From contig DILV01000018.1 of assembly GCA_002425225.1 (NCBI GenBank), forward strand, positions 1 through 41,164: a stretch of 41,164 bases of DNA, given 5' to 3'. Shown here one piece after another: positions 8,270 through 16,873 of this stretch. The DNA comes from Thiothrix sp. UBA5583. GTDB taxonomy: Bacteria; Pseudomonadota; Gammaproteobacteria; Thiotrichales; Thiotrichaceae. Under the pieces are notes generated by a model. That model saw only the letters and a list, made by a program, of their open reading frames with translations. It was not told the origin of the DNA and ran no database searches. The translations under genes were made by a program, and so were the position numbers. Every line of letters begins with the position of its first letter. Within the stretch, counting starts at the first letter, position 1.

Positions 8270-11200
8270 TCAAAATACCAACCCCACGTTTTCCTTGCCT
8301 AATGCCGCACGCAATTCTCGTAGATTGCCATCATCCAGCGCCACCTCCCAGCGATTGCCCAGACGCAATTCCGCCTTGGCTTGTGCATTGCAGTATTCCA
8401 ATGCGATGGGGAACTTGACAGCTTCAACAGGTTTGAGGAACTTGCGCAGGTCGTTCCAGACAGCACCTTGCACTTGTCCGGCATCCAGCCGTAACACCAG
8501 TTTGCGCAGGAAGTTTTCCCGCACCGACTGCATATTGTGGACTTTTTCCACCCGCAAACGGGTTTTGCCGGTACGCTGGTCGGTATCGAGTGTGCCTTCC
8601 AGTACCACGCAGGTATCTTTTTCCAGCAAATGTCCGTAATTGTTAAAGGTGTCGGTGAAAATCAGCAGCTCGTAATAGGCGGTATTATCATCCAGTTGCA
8701 CGAAGGCACGTTTGCCATTGTCGGTATGCTGGGTACGCACGCTGGAAACCAAACCTACCAGCATCACCGGTTCGCGGCGGTATTTCGTACCATCATCTTC
8801 GGCAATGTCCGCCAGTTTCTTGCGGTTGCCCAAACCGGCAATTTCTTCCTGGTATTCATCTAGTGGATGCCCGGTGAGGAACAATCCCAGGGTTTCTTTT
8901 TCCAGTTTGAGGCGTTCCTTTTCGGGGAATTCGGCGCGGGCAGGCATCACGGATTCGGGCGCATCCTCTTTCACCCCGCCGAACATGCCGCCGAACAAAT
9001 CCACCTGCCCCGTACCCTGGTCGCGGTTGTGCTGTTCCGCCATCCGCAACGCTTCGGGCAGGAATTCGAGCATGGCGCGGCGTGTGCCGCCGAGGGAATC
9101 AAATGCACCGGCTTTGATCAGGGTTTCCAGTACGCGGCGGTTGACCTTTTGTGAACTGCAACGCTTGCACAAATCGGCGAGGGATTTAAACGCACCGTGC
9201 TGGTTGCGCTCCTCCACCATCACGCTGAGGGCTGCCTCCCCTGCCCCTTTGACCGCACCCAGCCCGTAAATGATGCGGTTGTTGTCATCGACGGTGAACT
9301 GGAAATCGGAACGGTTGATGTCCGGCGGCAGCACTTGCAGGTTCAACTGGCGGCAATCGTCCAGCAGTGTCACCACTTTGTCGGTGTTGTCCATATCCGC
9401 TGACAGCACTGCTGCCATGAACGCTGCTGGGTAATGTGCCTTGAGCCAAGCGGTTTGGAAAGCGACCAACGCGTAAGCAGCACTGTGAGATTTGTTGAAC
9501 CCGTATTCCGCGAACTTTTCCATCAGGTCGAAAATGTAACCCGCCTGATTTTCGTCAATCTGGTTATTCCGCGCCCCCTCCATAAAGATGGAACGCTGTT
9601 TTGCCATTTCCTCCGGTTTCTTCTTACCCATCGCACGGCGCAGCATATCCGCACCGCCCAGCGTGTACTGGGCGAGGACTTGCGCAATCTGCATGACCTG
9701 TTCCTGGTAAACGATAACGCCGTAGGTCGGTTTGAGGATTTGCTCCAGACTGGGGTGTGGGTATTCGACCTTGGCGATGCCCTTTTTGCGGTTGATGAAG
9801 TCGTCCACCATCCCCGACTGCAAGGGGCCGGGGCGGAACAGTGCCACCAGTGCCACCACGTCCTCAAACACATCCGGTTGCAGGCGACGGATCAGGTCTT
9901 TCATCCCGCGTGATTCAAGCTGGAATACGGCGGTGGTTTTTTGCGCCTTGAGCAGGTCGAACGAAGCTTTGTCATCCAGCGGGATGCGGTTGATGTCAAC
10001 GGGCAGCAAGCCTTTGGCTGCCTGCTGGCGGTTGATGGTCTGCAACGCCCAGTCGATGATGGTGAGGTTGCGCAAGCCCAGAAAGTCGAACTTGACCAGC
10101 CCCACCCCTTCCACATCGTCCTTGTCGTATTGCGACACCACGCCGTTGCCCTGTTCGTCACAGGCAATCGGGGTGAAATCGGTCAAATCCGACGGCGAAA
10201 TCAGCACCCCGCCCGCGTGCTTGCCAGTGTTGCGGGTCAGCCCTTCGAGGGAAATCGCCATGTCCAGCAGAGCTTTGACTTCCTCATCCTTGTTATAGAG
10301 TTCGATCAGGTCGGGGGAAACACGCTCCGAATCATCCTGTGATTTTTTGGTACGCCCCAGTGCGTCTTCCAGCGTAATACCGAGGACGAACGGGATCAGT
10401 TTCGCCACCCGATCGACGAAACCGTAGGGATGCCCCAGCACCCGCCCCACGTCCCGCACCACCGCTTTCGCCGCCATCGAACCGAAGGTGATGATCTGCG
10501 ACACCTGATTGCGCCCGTAGGTTTGTGCCACGTAATCAATCACTTTGTCACGATTATCCATGCAGAAGTCGATATCAAAGTCAGGCATGGAAACCCGTTC
10601 CGGGTTCAAGAAACGTTCAAACAGCAGGTCATAAGCCAACGGGTCAAGGTCGGTGATCTTGAGCGCGTAAGCCACCAGTGAGCCTGCGCCCGAACCCCGC
10701 CCAGGGCCGACCGGGATGCCGTTATCCTTCGCCCACTGGATAAAGTCGGCAACGATCAGGAAGTAGCCGGGGAAACCCATCTTGTTGATGACATCGAGTT
10801 CGATTTTGAGGCGTTCGTCATAGGGTTTGCGCTTTTCCGCGAACTCCGGCGTACCGCGCGGGTATTGGTCGCCGAGCAGGAAATCCAGCCGTTGTTCCAG
10901 CCCCTCCTCACTGACCTTGCAGAAGTATTCGGCTTCGGTCATGCCGTCAGGAATCGGGAATTGCGGCAGGTAGTTCTTGCCCAGCGTCAGCGACACATTG
11001 CAGCGTTTGGCGATTTCCACCGTGTTGGCGATGGCGGAGGGGATGTCGGCGAACAGTTCCGCCATTTCCTCCGCCGTGCGCAAATATTGCTGCGGGCTGT
11101 AATGCTTGGGGCGTTTGGGGTCAGCCAGCACGTTGCCACTGTTGATGCAGACGCGGGCTTCGTGCGAGGCAAAATCACTTTCGGCGACAAAACGCACGTC

Positions 11201-11794
11201 GTTGGTGGCGACCACTGGCAGGTCATGGGCAAGCGCGAGTTCCACGGCGGCGTGGATGTAATCTTCCTCACCATCGCGCCCGGTGCGTTGCAGTTCAAGG
11301 TAGTAGCGGTCGGGAAAATGCTGTTGCCATTCTTGCAGGCGTTTTTCGGCAAGCTCTGCGTTGCCAGCGAGTAATGCCTGACCTACGTCACCGTCACGCC
11401 CGCCGGACAGCATGATCACGCCGTCGCTGAATTCGGCAATCCAGCTACGCTGCACACGCGGCACGCCCAGCACCTGCCCCTGTTGCCAGGCGCGTGAAAT
11501 CAGCTTGGTGAGGTTGCGGTAGCCGGTGTTGTTCTGGCACAGCAGGATCAGGTGGAACAGGGTGTCGCCGCCGGTTTCATCGACCAGCAGGATGTCCACG
11601 CCGAAGATGGGCTTGATGCCAGCACCCATCGCGGCTTTGTAGAATTTCACCAACCCAAAGAAATTGTTCAGGTCGGTGATGGCGATGGCGGGCATCCCGG
11701 TCTTTTCAACGGCTTTCATCAGCGGCTTGATGCGGATGGTGCTGTCGGTGAGGGAGTATTCGGTGTGCAGGCGCAGGTGGACGAAGCGGGTCAT
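8270..11794 (-). CDS. dnaE: DNA polymerase III alpha subunit
   Basis: This is the replicative polymerase catalytic subunit, 1174 residues, close to the usual gammaproteobacterial DnaE (about 1160). A PHP domain lies at residues 4-75, with HLRLHTEYS and AITDLNN. The C-family polymerase core includes GPGRGSGAGS (about 363-372) and the catalytic pair D405 and D407 in PDFDIDF. The finger region, a helix-hairpin-helix region and an OB-fold (about 1000-1080) follow, then a tau-binding C-terminal domain. The ATG at 11794 overlaps the stop of the MazG-like gene as ATGA, which implies translational coupling. In many Gammaproteobacteria dnaE lies directly after lpxB-rnhB. Here it is separated from rnhB by the glycosidase-like gene, a plus-strand gene and the MazG-like gene. 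Confidence 0.98.
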   Translation of the reverse strand: MTRFVHLRLHTEYSLTDSTIRIKPLMKAVEKTGMPAIAITDLNNFFGLVKFYKAAMGAGIKPIFGVDILLVDETGGDTLFHLILLCQNNTGYRNLTKLISRAWQQGQVLGVPRVQRSWIAEFSDGVIMLSGGRDGDVGQALLAGNAELAEKRLQEWQQHFPDRYYLELQRTGRDGEEDYIHAAVELALAHDLPVVATNDVRFVAESDFASHEARVCINSGNVLADPKRPKHYSPQQYLRTAEEMAELFADIPSAIANTVEIAKRCNVSLTLGKNYLPQFPIPDGMTEAEYFCKVSEEGLEQRLDFLLGDQYPRGTPEFAEKRKPYDERLKIELDVINKMGFPGYFLIVADFIQWAKDNGIPVGPGRGSGAGSLVAYALKITDLDPLAYDLLFERFLNPERVSMPDFDIDFCMDNRDKVIDYVAQTYGRNQVSQIITFGSMAAKAVVRDVGRVLGHPYGFVDRVAKLIPFVLGITLEDALGRTKKSQDDSERVSPDLIELYNKDEEVKALLDMAISLEGLTRNTGKHAGGVLISPSDLTDFTPIACDEQGNGVVSQYDKDDVEGVGLVKFDFLGLRNLTIIDWALQTINRQQAAKGLLPVDINRIPLDDKASFDLLKAQKTTAVFQLESRGMKDLIRRLQPDVFEDVVALVALFRPGPLQSGMVDDFINRKKGIAKVEYPHPSLEQILKPTYGVIVYQEQVMQIAQVLAQYTLGGADMLRRAMGKKKPEEMAKQRSIFMEGARNNQIDENQAGYIFDLMEKFAEYGFNKSHSAAYALVAFQTAWLKAHYPAAFMAAVLSADMDNTDKVVTLLDDCRQLNLQVLPPDINRSDFQFTVDDNNRIIYGLGAVKGAGEAALSVMVEERNQHGAFKSLADLCKRCSSQKVNRRVLETLIKAGAFDSLGGTRRAMLEFLPEALRMAEQHNRDQGTGQVDLFGGMFGGVKEDAPESVMPARAEFPEKERLKLEKETLGLFLTGHPLDEYQEEIAGLGNRKKLADIAEDDGTKYRREPVMLVGLVSSVRTQHTDNGKRAFVQLDDNTAYYELLIFTDTFNNYGHLLEKDTCVVLEGTLDTDQRTGKTRLRVEKVHNMQSVRENFLRKLVLRLDAGQVQGAVWNDLRKFLKPVEAVKFPIALEYCNAQAKAELRLGNRWEVALDDGNLRELRAALGKENVGLVF

Positions 11795-12141
11795 TTGCTT
11801 GCCCCCAACTCGGTGTATTTCTTCGCTGACCCTTTCGCCAGTTCTAGCGGATACTTGGCACGGTTTTTCACCATCTTGCTGCGGATTGCCGCCTCCAGAT
11901 CAATCCCTAGATCGTGGCACAAATACGCCAGATACACCGCCACATCTGCCACTTCATCCTGCAAGCGCGGCAGCACAGCCTGCACCGCCTCCCCGCATGG
12001 GTCTTGCCACTGAAACAGTTCCAGTACTTCGCCTGCTTCCAGTGACAGCGAAATGGCAAGGTTGCGTGGGGTATGGAACTGCTCCCAGTCGCGTTCGGCG
12101 CGAAAAGCGATCAGTTCTTGCATCAGGTCGTTCGGCAGCAT
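11791..12141 (-). CDS. MazG-like nucleotide pyrophosphohydrolase
   Basis: This all-alpha NTP pyrophosphatase has 116 residues from the ATG at 12141. An upstream extension to 12192 is open but lacks a ribosome-binding site and would cover the divergent promoter region. The magnesium-binding signature of MazG-like proteins is visible: EAGEVLELFQW (about residues 35-45) and, further on, DEVADVAVYLAYLCHDLGID. This matches short iMazG/RS21-C6-type enzymes, which hydrolyse non-canonical or excess (d)NTPs such as dCTP analogues to NMP and PPi. Coupling to dnaE through an ATGA overlap fits a nucleotide-pool cleaning role during replication. That link is inference from context. Confidence 0.9.
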   Translation of the reverse strand: MLPNDLMQELIAFRAERDWEQFHTPRNLAISLSLEAGEVLELFQWQDPCGEAVQAVLPRLQDEVADVAVYLAYLCHDLGIDLEAAIRSKMVKNRAKYPLELAKGSAKKYTELGASK

Positions 12142-12168
12142 GGCAGTGTCCCGTTGAATCCAGATACC

Positions 12169-12176
12169 ATTATAAT
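12169..12176. promoter_or_regulatory. Candidate shared palindromic -10 element for divergent genes
   Basis: ATTATAAT is its own reverse complement, so a perfect TATAAT occurs on both strands: plus 12171-12176 and minus 12174-12169. It lies in the 75-base gap between the MazG-like/dnaE pair and the plus-strand membrane protein gene. Predicted starts near 12162 (minus) and 12183 (plus) suit both genes. No good -35 hexamer is visible at 17 bases on either side. Confidence 0.35.
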
Positions 12177-12216
12177 CGTTCCATCCCGCCATGACGGAAG
12201 AATAAGGATACCCATC

Positions 12217-12753
12217 ATGCTGAAGTTTTTGCCCGGTATCATTCTGCTACAGGTTATCACGGTAGCACTGGTCATGCTTGCACCCAGCGGGTTGGCAGGC
12301 TGGGAATGGTTACGGCTAGGCATCCCGCTGGTGATTGTTGGCCTACTGACGGCGTTCTGGTTCGGAGCGGTTGCCGCCCACCAGCGCAAGGACGAAATCA
12401 GCCGCTTGCAGGAATGCCATGCCAAGGAGCGTGAAGCCATCCGGGTCAATGCCGAGCGAGCCAAGCACAAAGTGCTCAAACAGGCGCAACAGGAAACCTT
12501 GCAGGAAGTACGCCGCACCTCCACCCAGGCCAACATCAAGGTAGGGCTGGCACTAGCAGGTATGGCAGGCATTGGCGGGCTGTTGTTGCTGACGCAATTC
12601 ATGACACTGGGTTTGCTGACACTGACCACCGCAGGTGGTGCGCTGGGCGGCTATGTGTTGCGCTTGCGGCAGGAAAAAACCAAACCTGCCCTGCCGGATG
12701 CCACGCCCGACCACCCTCGCCTGATCAACGCAACACCCGTGAAAAGCAAGTAA
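12217..12753 (+). CDS. Unidentified small membrane protein
   Basis: This is a 178-residue protein starting at ATG 12217 behind AAGGA. I do not recognise its family. Two N-terminal hydrophobic segments lie at about residues 5-22 and 30-52. A charged helical stretch at about 55-105, rich in Lys, Glu, Gln and Ala and likely a coiled coil, follows. A Gly/Leu-rich hydrophobic region of one or two segments spans about 110-148. The tail is short, basic and proline-rich. No catalytic or metal-binding motif is visible. The gene stands alone on the plus strand between minus-strand genes, and its stop codon directly abuts the stop codon of the converging glycosidase-like gene. Confidence 0.8.
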   Translation: MLKFLPGIILLQVITVALVMLAPSGLAGWEWLRLGIPLVIVGLLTAFWFGAVAAHQRKDEISRLQECHAKEREAIRVNAERAKHKVLKQAQQETLQEVRRTSTQANIKVGLALAGMAGIGGLLLLTQFMTLGLLTLTTAGGALGGYVLRLRQEKTKPALPDATPDHPRLINATPVKSK

Positions 12754-15108
12754 TCAGCGCCCGCTAAACAGGATCACACCCCATTGTGCTGGCTCGTTGG
12801 CAGCCTGCTGGTTACTTGCCATCCAGCCAATCTTTTTGTCACGTGGACCACCATCATCGTCATCATTGATCTGGATTTCAGCACTCACCCGATGCCTGAC
12901 GTCCGGTTTCATGCCGAACACCTGCCAGGGAATCCACGCTTCCAGCACATAGCCATCCCTGGTTGCCCGCATGTCGGTCACAATGCTGGCAAGCTGTGCA
13001 TCCGTCATGGGTGCAGAATTCTTGCCCAGCGTTACCCCACGGCTGCAATCAAACAGCAGATGGAAATCGTTTTTCCCATCAACCTGCGCAGCGCGGCTGT
13101 TGTCAGCATCCAGAAAAAATTCAATGGAATCATCATCGACAGGATCAGGTGAATCATGCACCAGCGTTTCGTCATACACCCGCACGCTCAGGTAGAGATA
13201 CTCCGCATCCCACTTACCCTGCCACTTGCCAAAGCTATCTTTCTTGACCCAATCGCGTGATTCCAGCAACACATCCAGAGTGCGCGGGTTTTCCAGAAAA
13301 AAGAACTGTTCCGGATCAGTGGCAGGCCGCCACACGATCACCGGCTCGTCCGGCTTGCGCGGTTTCTGCTGTGCCGGTTGTTCCATTACCTGTGGCTGGG
13401 TTGCAGCAGGTGGCTGCCATACGGAAGAATTGCGCTCGGCAATGAAGGACAGCACAGCTGCGTATTTGTATGCCTGTTCGCGCGGCTGACGGATATGCTC
13501 TTTCAACCCCCAACAGCCATACCACTGGCAAGTACGCGGGGCAGAAAACAGCATCATCAGCTTGCCCCCGGACTGTTCCCAGCCGTTGAGGAAATCCGTG
13601 TAAAGCTGCCCCATGCGTGGGTCGCGGTTGGCAGCGAAAAACAGCGGGTTGGGATGCTGATCAGGCTTGCGGGTTGCCCAGTCCACCAGTCCCTGCCCGC
13701 CTTCATACGCCAGCAGGTCGAGCTGATATTGCTGTGTCAGGGCGACATGTTGCTGCGCCATTGTCAGCACTTCCGGCAAGGAGCGGTAGGAATCCGCCTC
13801 GGTCGTCAAGCGGAAAATATCGTCGACACTCTGCGCCTCCCGATAACCCTTGATGTTACCACCGAAGTAAGGTGCAATCGCCACCGCATCCACATGCTGG
13901 TACATGTCGTTGTAAGTCAGCAGCTTGCGGGTAATGTCAGGGCGGGTATCCCAGCCTCCCAGCACCCGCACAAAACGCTCCCGCCCACCGAACACCTGTT
14001 CCCAGATGTCAAACATCTGGCGGGCACGCAAGGTATAAAACTGGAACCCGGCTTCCACCGCATTGATCGACAAGCCCAGTTCAATGCCTTTTTTCTGGGT
14101 GTATTCGTTGTGGGTGAAGGTGGTATTCCAGGCTTCATTGGTGTATTCCACATACACTTTCAGTTCGGGGTTGAGATGATCACGCACATAAATGGCGAAT
14201 TCACGCAGGTACTCATCATCGGCCGCATGGGGCAGATTGAACCAGGCATCCTTGTGCAAGCGGTTGGCAAGCTCCACCATGATCTCCAGCGGCACGCCAC
14301 GTGCGCCGTAAGTTCCACCCCAGTTGGCTTCTTCCATGTGTGGGCGGTCTTGCCAGTGTTCCACCGGATTGCGGGTGATACCCGACATTGCCATGAAACG
14401 GATTGCCTTGAAATCCTTCATGAAATCCAGGTAGTCAGGGTTAAACACAATGCTGGCGTAATGTTCGGCAAAAGCCAGAAACTCGCCGTCCAGCAAGCCA
14501 CAAGCCGTTGCATCCGTTACCCATTTGAGCGGATTGTTACGGCAAATTCCCCCCGGTGGCAAGATACGGATATTACGCAAGTAATTACCCGCAGTGGTCT
14601 GGGTTATGACCAGACTGGCATCCAGTACCCCATCAGCCCCTGCATCAAAGCGGATCACATCCCGCCCCGGCGACTGGTACACCACTTTCACGTCATGCCC
14701 GTAACGCAGCTTGCCTTCACCCTCATACAGCACGGTGTATTCACCACCCGGCACAACCTCTGGCGGCAAACTACCCAAAAACTTGGTTCCCACTTCACCA
14801 CTAGCGATACTGCTGGGCCAGCCATTGGCATCGTAAACCACCCCCTCTGCTTTCAAACCCAGCACATTTTCAGCAAACGGGCTGGCAACCCGGAATAGGT
14901 CAACAAACGGGATACTGGCATCTTCGTAGTGAATTTCATTGCTATTGATGCCAACCGGCGATGGCTGGGTAATCACCGGCAATTCCACCTTGCCAGCACC
15001 ACCCGGCAGAATGGGCTGAAGGTAATGCCGGTAAACATACCAGCCTGCCTGTAGCAGAAACAGCAACAGGGCAAACATCAACAGGATGGTCAGGAGTTTA
15101 CGCAACAT
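12754..15108 (-). CDS. Membrane-anchored glycoside-hydrolase-like protein with C-terminal CBM9-like domain
   Basis: This 784-residue protein has a single N-terminal membrane anchor (about residues 4-26), so the rest is likely periplasmic. A beta-rich module at about 55-180 is followed by a TIM-barrel-like region at about 185-560. In it, N324-E325 (VEYTNEAWN) resembles the clan GH-A acid/base motif, and E469 (LLAYEGGQG) is in the right place for the nucleophile. This assignment is from motif and spacing only. A proline-rich linker (about 565-588) leads to a CBM9-like carbohydrate-binding domain (about 590-784) with WDAEYLYLSVRVYDE and a D/N-rich loop. No strong ribosome-binding site precedes the ATG at 15108. 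The gene follows rnhB by 14 bases and closes the long pyrH-to-rnhB gene run. The substrate is unknown; a cell-envelope, sheath or exopolysaccharide glycan is possible. Confidence 0.8.
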   Translation of the reverse strand: MLRKLLTILLMFALLLFLLQAGWYVYRHYLQPILPGGAGKVELPVITQPSPVGINSNEIHYEDASIPFVDLFRVASPFAENVLGLKAEGVVYDANGWPSSIASGEVGTKFLGSLPPEVVPGGEYTVLYEGEGKLRYGHDVKVVYQSPGRDVIRFDAGADGVLDASLVITQTTAGNYLRNIRILPPGGICRNNPLKWVTDATACGLLDGEFLAFAEHYASIVFNPDYLDFMKDFKAIRFMAMSGITRNPVEHWQDRPHMEEANWGGTYGARGVPLEIMVELANRLHKDAWFNLPHAADDEYLREFAIYVRDHLNPELKVYVEYTNEAWNTTFTHNEYTQKKGIELGLSINAVEAGFQFYTLRARQMFDIWEQVFGGRERFVRVLGGWDTRPDITRKLLTYNDMYQHVDAVAIAPYFGGNIKGYREAQSVDDIFRLTTEADSYRSLPEVLTMAQQHVALTQQYQLDLLAYEGGQGLVDWATRKPDQHPNPLFFAANRDPRMGQLYTDFLNGWEQSGGKLMMLFSAPRTCQWYGCWGLKEHIRQPREQAYKYAAVLSFIAERNSSVWQPPAATQPQVMEQPAQQKPRKPDEPVIVWRPATDPEQFFFLENPRTLDVLLESRDWVKKDSFGKWQGKWDAEYLYLSVRVYDETLVHDSPDPVDDDSIEFFLDADNSRAAQVDGKNDFHLLFDCSRGVTLGKNSAPMTDAQLASIVTDMRATRDGYVLEAWIPWQVFGMKPDVRHRVSAEIQINDDDDGGPRDKKIGWMASNQQAANEPAQWGVILFSGR

Positions 15109-15122
15109 GCATACAGTTCAAG

Positions 15123-15695
15123 TCAGTCTGCACTGCTTGCCAGTGCCTTTTTGACCGGGGCAAAACTGCGCCGATGGATGGGGCTTGCCCCCTGCTCGCG
15201 CAAGGCAGCCAGATGTTCAGCCGTGCCATAGCCCTTGTGACGGGCGAAACCGTATTGGGGATACAAAGCATCCATTGCCAGCATTTCCTCATCACGTACC
15301 ACTTTGGCAAGAATGGAGGCAGCACTGATCTCCGCCACTGTCGCATCCCCGCCGATAATGGCTTCCATGTTGTAAGGCAGTTTGGGGCAACGGTTGCCGT
15401 CAATCTTCACCAGATCAGGCTGGAGCAACAAACCTTCCAGTGCCCGCTGCATGGCCAGAAAAGTGGCTTGCAGGATATTGATGCTGTCGATTTCTGCCAC
15501 CTCTGCTCGCCCCAGACTCCAGGCCAGTGCCTTGGCACGGATTTCTATTGCCAGTTGCTCACGGCGTCTGGCACTGAGTTTTTTGGAATCATTCAAACCA
15601 GCAATAGGTTGCTGCGGGTCAAGGATAACGGCAGCCGCAACCACTGCACCTGCCAGCGGCCCGCGCCCAACCTCATCCACCCCCGCAACCAGCAT
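15123..15695 (-). CDS. rnhB: Ribonuclease HII
   Basis: RNase HII cuts RNA in RNA-DNA hybrids and removes misincorporated ribonucleotides. The protein has 190 residues, a usual length. The active-site motif [10 protein letters not shown] starts at D7-E8 of the sequence [19 protein letters not shown] is at about 34-40, and the later acidic metal ligands lie in the 'KIDGN' and 'DALYPQYGF' regions. Its ATG at 15695 shares one base with the TGA of the methyltransferase gene (TGATG), so translation is probably coupled. In many Gammaproteobacteria rnhB directly follows lpxB; here two extra genes intervene. Confidence 0.97.
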   Translation of the reverse strand: MLVAGVDEVGRGPLAGAVVAAAVILDPQQPIAGLNDSKKLSARRREQLAIEIRAKALAWSLGRAEVAEIDSINILQATFLAMQRALEGLLLQPDLVKIDGNRCPKLPYNMEAIIGGDATVAEISAASILAKVVRDEEMLAMDALYPQYGFARHKGYGTAEHLAALREQGASPIHRRSFAPVKKALASSAD

Positions 15696-16231
15696 CAGGC
15701 TTTCCTCAGCACGAAAACCGAGGCAGGCGGAACATTCAGCAATACGGTTGCCACCCGTTCAATCCTAAAACCCTCTTTCTGCAAACGTTCAAACAGGCGA
15801 ATCTGGCGCACAAACGGCGTATAGCTCATCTGCACAATAGTGGAACCCGTATTGAGCGCATCACGGAAATGTTTCACCAGCTTTTCGGAATAGAACGGCC
15901 CAGTCACCGGCATACAGGAAACGATCAGGCAATTCGCCAGACCATCCGTATTTTCGTCAATCGGCAGAGTGAAAAAGTCTTTGCCCAACAGTGGGGTATG
16001 GCTACCGAAACGCTCATGGAACTGACGCACGAAATCCGGGTGCTTTTCCACAAACACAAACGGAATCGGTGCTGGCATGAAATACTGGGCTACAACCCCA
16101 CTACCCGTGCCAACAAACACGCCCCGGCTGTAACTGTGAAAAAAGCGGCTAGCCACCTGATGCATTTTCGCACCGAATTTATCACTGGAACTGACAACAG
16201 AGCCGGTGGATTTGAATTTGGTTAGGTACAT
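15695..16231 (-). CDS. PmtA-like SAM-dependent methyltransferase (putative phospholipid N-methyltransferase)
   Basis: This protein has 178 residues from the ATG at 16231, which is preceded by AAGGGA. An upstream extension to 16381 lacks support and would overlap the aldolase gene. The SAM-binding motif I is [14 protein letters not shown] (about residues 36-50). An acidic residue closes strand 2 in [10 protein letters not shown] (about 57-67). A 'FFTLPID' region and the C-terminal '[14 protein letters not shown]' follow. The NxPPAxV ending is typical of the bacterial PmtA group, which methylates phosphatidylethanolamine towards phosphatidylcholine; the assignment relies on memory of that pattern. 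Its position after lpxB in an envelope-lipid cluster fits a lipid substrate. A different small-molecule or rRNA substrate cannot be excluded. Confidence 0.72.
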   Translation of the reverse strand: MYLTKFKSTGSVVSSSDKFGAKMHQVASRFFHSYSRGVFVGTGSGVVAQYFMPAPIPFVFVEKHPDFVRQFHERFGSHTPLLGKDFFTLPIDENTDGLANCLIVSCMPVTGPFYSEKLVKHFRDALNTGSTIVQMSYTPFVRQIRLFERLQKEGFRIERVATVLLNVPPASVFVLRKA

Positions 16232-16259
16232 GGTGCATCCCTTAAGTTGACTGAACCAA

Positions 16260-16871
16260 TCATTGATAATAGGTGAGCCTGGCTTCTGCTTCTGCCAGTG
16301 TCTTGCCCCAGGCGATAATGCCGTCTTCATGCCCCAGCATTGCCACCAATCCTGTTGATGGGAAACCGTTTTCCCGCACAAGCTGCTGTACGGCAGCCGC
16401 CATTTGTGGCGTACCGTAAGGAATCTCCCCCGCTGTCACCCACAGCTTGTGTTTCCGCGCATTTTGCCACAAATCAGGCCAATGGACATGGATCACAGCC
16501 TGTACCGAGGGCAAAGATTGATAAATAACCGCATGGGTCATGGCTTCGGAAGACGGCTCTGTTTCCCCGCTGGCCTGCAAACGGTTGGCTTGCGGGCTAC
16601 AAGCTGTCACTAGGGCATATTGTTGCCGCGTCAGGGCTGGCAAATGCCCGGTCTGGGAACCGGTAATCAGAAAAGCATCCGGCATACCTTGAAGTTCAAC
16701 CCGATGGCTAAGGTTGCCATAGCCCAGACCGGCATAACGCTGGTCATCCTGACCGATTAAGCTGGCAGCGAACAGGCGGGCACGACAGGCTTCCAGCAAC
16801 GTAATATCGAGGTGCTCCGGCAATGGCTGGCAAACATAAGTCAGTTGGTACTGGATGACACCTTCCTGCAT
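16260..16871 (-). CDS. Class II aldolase/adducin-family protein
   Basis: This is a 203-residue zinc-dependent class II aldolase-fold protein. Visible family elements are GYGNLSHR (about 50-57), FLITGSQTG (67-75), the catalytic-type glutamate E109 in EPSSEAMTH, the zinc-ligand pair H128 and H130 in VIHVH, and a third histidine H181 in MLGHED. Such enzymes cleave or epimerise sugar phosphates (fuculose, rhamnulose or ribulose phosphates) or dehydrate methylthioribulose-1-phosphate (MtnB). The EPSSEA motif and length also fit MtnB, but no other methionine-salvage gene is nearby, so the substrate is open. It starts 2 bases after the lpxB stop codon. It is followed after 28 bases by the methyltransferase gene. 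Confidence 0.87.
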   Translation of the reverse strand: MQEGVIQYQLTYVCQPLPEHLDITLLEACRARLFAASLIGQDDQRYAGLGYGNLSHRVELQGMPDAFLITGSQTGHLPALTRQQYALVTACSPQANRLQASGETEPSSEAMTHAVIYQSLPSVQAVIHVHWPDLWQNARKHKLWVTAGEIPYGTPQMAAAVQQLVRENGFPSTGLVAMLGHEDGIIAWGKTLAEAEARLTYYQ

Positions 16872-16873
16872 GA

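Noticed and set aside
13378-14898. 506-codon open frame on the plus strand
   Set aside because: It is antisense to the glycosidase-like gene. The sequence shows no domain and no ribosome-binding site, while the minus-strand protein has coherent domains.
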